The notes below the pieces were generated by a model. It saw nothing but the letters and a program-made list of their open reading frames with translations, searched no databases and was not told where the DNA came from. A stretch of DNA of 35,109 nt from JBAYSY01 sp041675885 (GTDB lineage: Bacteria > Pseudomonadota > Alphaproteobacteria > Rhodobacterales > Rhodobacteraceae): NCBI GenBank assembly GCA_041675885.1, contig JBAYSY010000032.1, positions 1 through 35,109 on the forward strand. The letters run 5' to 3'. The position numbers and the translations under genes are program-made. Positions 30,680 through 35,109 of the stretch are shown here, piece by piece (position 1 is the stretch's first letter; each line of letters starts with the position of its first letter).

Positions 30680-32757
30680 GGCATCCTCCCGCTTGAAACT
30701 GGCGGAAGAGAGTGGGAGTCGAACCCACCTGAGACCGTCTCACGGCCCCACCCGGATTTGAAGTCCGGACGCCCCACCGGGGACGCTTCTCCTCCCTCCG
30801 GCCGGGATACCCCGGCCTCCGGCCCGTCTTCCGCGGGCCTGCGAAACAGATCGAGCCGGTGCGGGTTCATGCGCCGCAGGTCGCCGCGGCGGATGGTCAC
30901 CCCGTGCCGGTCGAAGAATTCCAGTATGTATATCGCGACCTTGCGCCCGTTGTCGAGTTGGTCGCGGAACTGCGCGGCGGTGAACCGGCCGCCCTCGGCC
31001 CCGGCGGCGATCGCTTCGGCGATGCCGGTCATCTCGGCCACGGTGGCGCGCAGGAAGAAATGGTCGTGGGCGATCTCATCGACCTTGCCGGCGCGGCTCA
31101 TCTGTTTGAACAGGTGGCGGATTTCGGTCTCGGGCTCCTCCAGCGCGCGGGCGATGTCGCGCACGCGGGGCGGGCGGAAACGTTCGGCGCCGCCGATCAT
31201 CGGCGCAATCTGCTCCCACAGCTCCTCGTCGGCCGGGCTCAGCCGCACCTCGTGGCCGGGCAGCTTGACCCAGGCGCCGTCGAAGGCGGTCAGGCCGCGC
31301 GCGGTCAGATCGCGCAGGACCGAGGCGAAGGCGGGGGCGGGCAGGCGGGGTTCCACCCGCAGCCGCAGCCGCTCCATCCCCATGCCCGAGAGGTCGGGGT
31401 TTTCCGCGTGGAACGCGCCGAGCGTGCCGGTGATCGCCGCCTCCAGCCGGGGCCATGTCGCGGCGGCGATGGCCAGCATCCGGTCGCGGGCGCGGATCGC
31501 GACCAGCCCGGCCTTGTCCGAGATCGCCGCCGCCTGATCCGGCGACAGCGCCCGGTCGCGGGCGAAGGCGTCGAAGTCGATATAATGCGGCGGCCGGGCC
31601 AGCAGGTCCGAGAGTGCCGCTCCGGGGTCGGGGTTGGCCATGGCCTCAAGCCAGGCAAGCCGTTCGGGCGTGCGCCGCCGCCGCGACGGGGCGCGCAGGT
31701 CGATGAACCGCCCGCCGCCCAGCGTGCGTTGCGCGCTGGTGTCGCGCAGCACGAAACGGTCGCCCGCCGCCGCCGCGATGGGCCGGTCCAGCACCAGTTG
31801 CACCAGCCCTTGGGCCCCCGGCGTCACCGGATCGCCCAGCAGGACCACCCGCGCGCCCACCTCGGCCGCGCCGTGGTGCAGGTGCACGGGCATCCACTGG
31901 CCCACCGGGCGGGTCTCGGATACCAGCACCTTCAGCCGCGCGTCGATCCGGTCGCAGGGCGCGTGCAGGGCAGGGGCCAGCACCATGTCGCCGCGCTGGA
32001 CCGCCTCGCGCGTGATGCCCGGCCCGGCGAGGTTGAGCGCGCAGCGATCCCCCGCCCTGCCCGCGTCCGCCTTGCGGTTCTGGGCGTGAAGGCCGCGCAC
32101 CCGGGCGGCAAGGCCCGGGGGGCTGACCGTCACCTGATCGCCCACCGCGACCCGGCCCGACAGCACCGTGCCGGTGACCACCGTGCCGGTGCCCTGAAGC
32201 GTGAACGACCGATCCACCGCCAGCCGGAAACCACCGTCGGCGGGGTGGGGGGCGGGGGCCTGTGCCGCCTCGATCAGCACCTCGCGCAGGTAGTCTACGC
32301 CCTCGCCGGTGACGGAGGAAACCGGCACCACCTCGGCGCCTTCCAGCGCGGTGCCGAGCAGCAGGTTCCCGGCCTCGTTCATGGCCGCTGCCAGCCGGTC
32401 GGCATCGACCAGATCGACCTTGGTCAGCGCCACCGCACCGCGCGCGATCCCCAGGAGGTCGAGGATCGCCAGATGTTCGCGGGTCTGCGGCATCGGCCCG
32501 TCGTCGGCGGCGACGATCAGCAGGGCGAAGTCGATCCCCGTCGCCCCCGCCAGCATGGTGCGGATCAGCCGTTCGTGCCCCGGAACATCGACGAAGCCGA
32601 TGGTGCCGCCCCCGGCCCCCGGCATATAGGCGAATCCAAGCTCGATGGTGATCCCCCGGGCCTTCTCCTCCTTCAGCCGGTCGGCATCGGTGCCGGTCAG
32701 CGCCCGCACCAGCGCGGTCTTGCCGTGGTCGATATGGCCCGCCGTTCCGACGATCAT
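30676..32757 (-). CDS. selB: Selenocysteine-specific elongation factor, frame running through tRNA-Sec
   Basis: 693 residues as read. SelB brings Sec-tRNA to UGA codons marked by a SECIS hairpin. GTPase motifs: GHIDHGKT (7-14), DVPGHE (57-62) and TKVD near 115; EF-Tu-like domains follow, then C-terminal winged-helix domains that bind SECIS (last one near 570-638, DNGRKVAIYILEFFDRHGVTIRRGDLRRMNPHRLDLF in parts). The family normally ends about there. Here there is no stop: the frame goes on for about 54 residues, of which 655-686 are encoded by tRNA-Sec itself, and ends at a TGA that overlaps the next gene. The start ATG overlaps the Sel1 gene by four bases. Whether the extension is made in the cell is open. 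Confidence 0.93.
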   Translation of the reverse strand: MIVGTAGHIDHGKTALVRALTGTDADRLKEEKARGITIELGFAYMPGAGGGTIGFVDVPGHERLIRTMLAGATGIDFALLIVAADDGPMPQTREHLAILDLLGIARGAVALTKVDLVDADRLAAAMNEAGNLLLGTALEGAEVVPVSSVTGEGVDYLREVLIEAAQAPAPHPADGGFRLAVDRSFTLQGTGTVVTGTVLSGRVAVGDQVTVSPPGLAARVRGLHAQNRKADAGRAGDRCALNLAGPGITREAVQRGDMVLAPALHAPCDRIDARLKVLVSETRPVGQWMPVHLHHGAAEVGARVVLLGDPVTPGAQGLVQLVLDRPIAAAAGDRFVLRDTSAQRTLGGGRFIDLRAPSRRRRTPERLAWLEAMANPDPGAALSDLLARPPHYIDFDAFARDRALSPDQAAAISDKAGLVAIRARDRMLAIAAATWPRLEAAITGTLGAFHAENPDLSGMGMERLRLRVEPRLPAPAFASVLRDLTARGLTAFDGAWVKLPGHEVRLSPADEELWEQIAPMIGGAERFRPPRVRDIARALEEPETEIRHLFKQMSRAGKVDEIAHDHFFLRATVAEMTGIAEAIAAGAEGGRFTAAQFRDQLDNGRKVAIYILEFFDRHGVTIRRGDLRRMNPHRLDLFRRPAEDGPEAGVSRPEGGEASPVGRPDFKSGWGRETVSGGFDSHSLPPVSSGRMP
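30684..30690 (-). promoter_or_regulatory. Ribosome-binding site that fixes the GTG start at 30679
   Basis: GGGAGGA on the minus strand, four bases before GTG. It lies between the 3' end of tRNA-Sec and the next gene, so the downstream mRNA fragment left after tRNA release could still be translated. Confidence 0.75.
30700..30795 (-). tRNA. selC: tRNA-Sec (anticodon UCA)
   Basis: 96 bases including encoded CCA. The 8-base acceptor stem GGAGGAGA pairs with TCTCTTCC (one G-U), as in selenocysteine tRNAs. The anticodon arm has CTTCAAA around TCA. The long variable arm (GTGGGGCCGTGAGACGGTCTCAGG region) and the T arm with TTCGACTC follow; text matches E. coli selC at the anticodon and T arms. It lies wholly inside the selB reading frame, same strand, in phase with a codon boundary. 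Confidence 0.95.
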
Positions 32758-33551
32758 GGCCGGGCCTCCGGCGTGACGGGCGGCAAGGGTTCGGCGGCGC
32801 GGCGGCGGGCCTCGGCGATCTGGTCGGGGTCCAGCGCGGCCTCGATCGGGTGCAGGAAGGGCGCGGCTAGCGGGCTGCCGCCATCGACCGCGCGGGTGGC
32901 CCAGACCAGCGCCATCAGCGGATCGCGCGCCACGCCCGCGCCCATGTGCAGCGCCGCGCCCAGCATCGCCTGCCCGTCGGCATCGCCGCGCGCGGCGGCG
33001 CGGGCCCACCAGCGGGCGGCCTCGGCGGCGTCGCGGTCCACCCCCAGCGCGTTGTGATGGATAAGGCCGATCCGGGTCATGGCGGCAGCCACGCCCTGCG
33101 CCGCCGCCGCCCGCGCCCATGTGAGCGCGGCTTCGGGGTCGGGGGCGATGATCTCGCCTTCCAGCAGCATCCAGCTCAGCATGTCCTGCGCCACCGGGTC
33201 GCCCGCCTCGGCGGCCTGGCGGTAAAGCCCGGCGGCGTGTCCGGGGTCTTCCGGCACGCCCTCGCCCCGGAAATAGGCCGTGGCCAAAGCCGATTGCGCC
33301 GCCGGATCGCCCGCGGCGGCGGCCGGGGCCAGCCATTTCGCCGCCAGCACCGGGTCGGGCGCAACCCCCAGCCCCTGGGCGAAACACAGCGCCACCCTTG
33401 TCTGGGCCGCGACCACGCCCGCCTGCGCCAGCGGCCCCCAGATTTCCAGTGCCGCTGCCCAGTCGCCCGCGCTTGCGGCGGCTTCGGCCGCCTCCAGCTG
33501 CCCGGAATGGTCCGGGGCGCGGCGGAACAGACGGTCGAGCAGGCGGCTCAT
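32754..33551 (-). CDS. Sel1-like (SLR/TPR) repeat protein in the sel operon
   Basis: 265 residues with no signal peptide. About five Sel1 repeats of some 36 residues are visible, with the pattern AAxxGxxxAQxxLAxxYxxGxGVxxDPxxAAxWxxxAA (for example AGDPAAQSALATAYFRGEGV and RGDADGQAMLGAALHMGAGV). Such helical solenoids bind partner proteins. It overlaps selA by four bases upstream and selB by four downstream, so it is embedded in the selenocysteine operon. No role for a Sel1 protein in selenocysteine insertion is known to me; the similar names are chance (Sel1 is named from C. elegans). Possible scaffold for SelA, SelB or formate dehydrogenase maturation; inference only. Confidence 0.85.
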   Translation of the reverse strand: MSRLLDRLFRRAPDHSGQLEAAEAAASAGDWAAALEIWGPLAQAGVVAAQTRVALCFAQGLGVAPDPVLAAKWLAPAAAAGDPAAQSALATAYFRGEGVPEDPGHAAGLYRQAAEAGDPVAQDMLSWMLLEGEIIAPDPEAALTWARAAAAQGVAAAMTRIGLIHHNALGVDRDAAEAARWWARAAARGDADGQAMLGAALHMGAGVARDPLMALVWATRAVDGGSPLAAPFLHPIEAALDPDQIAEARRRAAEPLPPVTPEARP

Positions 33552-34951
33552 CTCCGCACCCCGTCAAGAGCGGCAAGGTTGCGCAGAAATCCGGCCGCGT
33601 CGTCAAGGCAGCGCAGATCGAGGATCACCGCCCCCTCGGCCACCCGGCCGATCACCGGCACCGGCAGTGCCCGCAGCGCGGCTGCCAGCGCCGCCAGCGC
33701 CTGCCCGGCGGGATGGCGGATCGCCAGCCCCGCGCTTTGCACCGCCTCTTGCGGCAGCGCGCCGGAACCGATCTGGCTGGCGCAATCGGCGACGGAAACG
33801 GTAAAGCCCGGCCCGACCGCATCGGCGACGGCGGGGCGCAGCCGTTCGGCCAGCGCGGCGATCTCGGCCTTCGGCCGGGCCAGATGCCGCAGGGTGGGCA
33901 AGCGGTCCGCCAGCCGGTCGGGGTCGCGGTAAAGCCGCAGGGTGGCCTCGATCGCGGCCAGCCGGATCTTGTCGATCCGAAGCGCGCGTTTCATCGGGTT
34001 GCGGTTGATCCGGGCGATCAGGTCGGCCCGGCCGACGATGAACCCGGCCTGCGGCCCACCGAGCAGCTTGTCGCCCGAGAAGGTGACGATATCCGCGCCC
34101 TCGGCCACCGCCTCGGCCACCGTGGGCTCATGCGTCAGGCCGTAGCGCGTCAGATCGACCAGCGTGCCCGAACCCAGATCGTTGACCAGCGGCACCCCCC
34201 GGTCGCGCGCCAGCCCGGCAAGCTCGGCGGCGGGAACCTCGGCGGTGAACCCCTCGATCCGGTAGTTCGAGGTATGGACCTTGAGCAGCACGCCGGTGTC
34301 GTCATCCATCGCGCCCGCGTAGTCGCGGAAATGGGTGCGGTTGGTGGTGCCGACCTCGTGGATGCGGGCCCCGGCGCGGGCCATGATGTCGGGCATCCGG
34401 AAGGCGCCGCCGATCTCGATCAACTCCCCGCGCGAGATGATCGCGCCGCGCCCCCCGGCCAGCGTGGCAAGCGTGATCAGCACCGCGCCCGCGTTGTTGT
34501 TGACCACGGTGGCGTCCTCGGCGCCGGTGAGTTCGCGCAGCAGGCCCCGGACCAGCGAATCCCGCTCGCCCCGCTTGCCGCCGGCAAGGTCGTATTCCAG
34601 CGCGATGGCGCTGCGCATGGCGGCAGTGGCGGCCTTGATGGCGGCTTCGGCAAGCAGCGCCCGGCCGAGGTTGGTGTGCAGCACCGTGCCGGTCAGGTTG
34701 AACACCGGCCGCACATGGGGCCGGGCCTGTTCGGCCAGCCTTGCGGCGGCGGCTTCGGCGATCTCGTCCGGTTCGGGCAGCGCCGCGCCCGAACGCAGCG
34801 CGTCGCGGGCCTCGGACAGGCAGTCGCGGATCGCGGCGACGGTGGCGGGGCGGCCGTGGCGGTCAAGCGCCGCGGCGGCGGCGGATTCGTGCAGCACGCG
34901 ATCCACCGACGGCAGCCCCCTGAACGGCGCCTTATGCTGGTCCGGCGCCAT
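33548..34951 (-). CDS. selA: L-seryl-tRNA(Sec) selenium transferase
   Basis: 467 residues, cytoplasmic, PLP-dependent decamer in the family. It converts Ser-tRNA(Sec) to Sec-tRNA(Sec) with selenophosphate. Motifs: PVFNLTGTVLHTNLGRALL (about 82-100), VVNNNAGAVLITL (149-161), ELIEIGGAFRMPDIM, GTTNRTH (201-207), and the PLP lysine Lys295 in FSGDKLLGGPQAG, the same residue number as I recall for E. coli SelA. The start is ATG 34951, three bases after the fdhE stop; its stop overlaps the next gene. No selD is in the window. Formate dehydrogenase is the likely client. Confidence 0.96.
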   Translation of the reverse strand: MAPDQHKAPFRGLPSVDRVLHESAAAAALDRHGRPATVAAIRDCLSEARDALRSGAALPEPDEIAEAAAARLAEQARPHVRPVFNLTGTVLHTNLGRALLAEAAIKAATAAMRSAIALEYDLAGGKRGERDSLVRGLLRELTGAEDATVVNNNAGAVLITLATLAGGRGAIISRGELIEIGGAFRMPDIMARAGARIHEVGTTNRTHFRDYAGAMDDDTGVLLKVHTSNYRIEGFTAEVPAAELAGLARDRGVPLVNDLGSGTLVDLTRYGLTHEPTVAEAVAEGADIVTFSGDKLLGGPQAGFIVGRADLIARINRNPMKRALRIDKIRLAAIEATLRLYRDPDRLADRLPTLRHLARPKAEIAALAERLRPAVADAVGPGFTVSVADCASQIGSGALPQEAVQSAGLAIRHPAGQALAALAAALRALPVPVIGRVAEGAVILDLRCLDDAAGFLRNLAALDGVRR

Positions 34952-34954
34952 GGC

Positions 34955-35109
34955 TCAGTAGCCGGTCAGGAACGGGTTGACCGCCCCCCGGCGGAAGTCG
35001 AGGTCGCGCATCAGCAGGTCGAGCCCGAGCGAGGCCACGTCGTCCGCCACCGGGTCGAGCGCCGGATCCTGCTGCTGGTAGAACACCTTGACGTAACCGC
35101 GACAGGCGC
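34955..35109 (-). CDS. fdhE: Formate dehydrogenase accessory protein FdhE, 3' end (partial)
   Basis: Only the last 50 or so codons are in the window; the gene runs off the right edge. The peptide reads CRGYVKVFYQQQDPALDPVA, then DDVASLGLDLLMRDLDF and a GAVNPFLTGY end. This is the FdhE C-terminus: the last zinc-ribbon cysteine, the VKVFY strand, DPVADDVASLGLD and NPFL. FdhE helps mature the periplasmic formate dehydrogenase. It is followed after three bases by selA, so the formate dehydrogenase genes probably lie just beyond the edge and form one unit with the selenocysteine genes. Confidence 0.88.
   Translation of the reverse strand, partial: ACRGYVKVFYQQQDPALDPVADDVASLGLDLLMRDLDFRRGAVNPFLTGY

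Overview
The window is a GC-rich chromosomal stretch, almost certainly from an alphaproteobacterium of the Rhodobacteraceae/Paracoccaceae group. The grounds are an IalB-family secreted protein, a Hint-domain protein, an LpxD whose left-handed helix is interrupted by a long loop, a class II (B12-dependent) ribonucleotide reductase, and sigma70-like promoters with a TAAACC or TAGxxT -10. I see no prophage, insertion sequence, CRISPR array or toxin cluster; most of the window is ordinary core genome.

Layout, left to right. (1) 156-1901, minus strand: the distal end of a SUF iron-sulfur operon (A-type carrier and DUF59/SufT-like protein), preceded by a nitroreductase. (2) 2119-6980, mostly plus strand: a Glu/Leu/Phe/Val dehydrogenase, a uracil-DNA-glycosylase-superfamily protein with four cysteines spaced as in the [4Fe-4S] enzymes, an SseB-family protein, the rplM-rpsI operon with its terminator, and a small unknown gene. 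(3) 7304-9931: class I fructose-bisphosphate aldolase (minus) divergent from a HAD class IIA hydrolase (plus), then a Hint-domain gene. (4) 10181-11648: tRNA-Leu(UAG) followed by tig. (5) 12034-17407: an envelope cluster. A MepK/YcbK-type endopeptidase is divergent from an LdtD/YcbB-type L,D-transpeptidase, which is followed by lpxD, an acyl carrier protein and a ketoacyl-ACP synthase. (6) 17675-22911: an IalB-family protein, a candidate orphan small RNA, a HerA/DUF853 ATPase and a membrane-anchored divergent polysaccharide deacetylase whose 5' leader is a 15-bp tandem repeat. (7) 23210-35109, all minus strand: fdhE (cut by the window edge), selA, a Sel1-repeat gene, selB, tRNA-Sec, two unknown genes, a lipoate-protein ligase, a DsrE-family protein, a GcvH/LbpA-like lipoyl carrier, a diheme cytochrome c and finally nrdJ with an NrdR-type box.

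How the genes work together. The right-hand third is the most interesting part. The genes from fdhE to the lipoyl carrier lie almost without gaps, most junctions being 4-base stop/start overlaps, so selenocysteine decoding (needed for a Sec-containing formate dehydrogenase) appears cotranscribed with a lipoate plus DsrE sulfur-carrier module. The entire tRNA-Sec gene lies inside the selB reading frame, and the stop of that extended frame overlaps the start of the next gene. The lipoyl carrier, DsrE protein and dedicated ligase resemble the accessory proteins of sHdr-type sulfur oxidation, but no hdr genes are in the window, and two neighbouring genes of the module are unrecognised. This is the best candidate for an undescribed system here.

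Two families of intergenic palindromic repeats recur in this window: A at about 3.6, 7.1 and 9.3 kb, and B at about 0.1, 11.8, 17.5, 20.5 and 23.0 kb. Nearly all copies sit at the 3' ends of genes, often between convergent genes, and the A stem changes on both sides between copies. They look like a REP/BIME-type element set that also supplies terminators.
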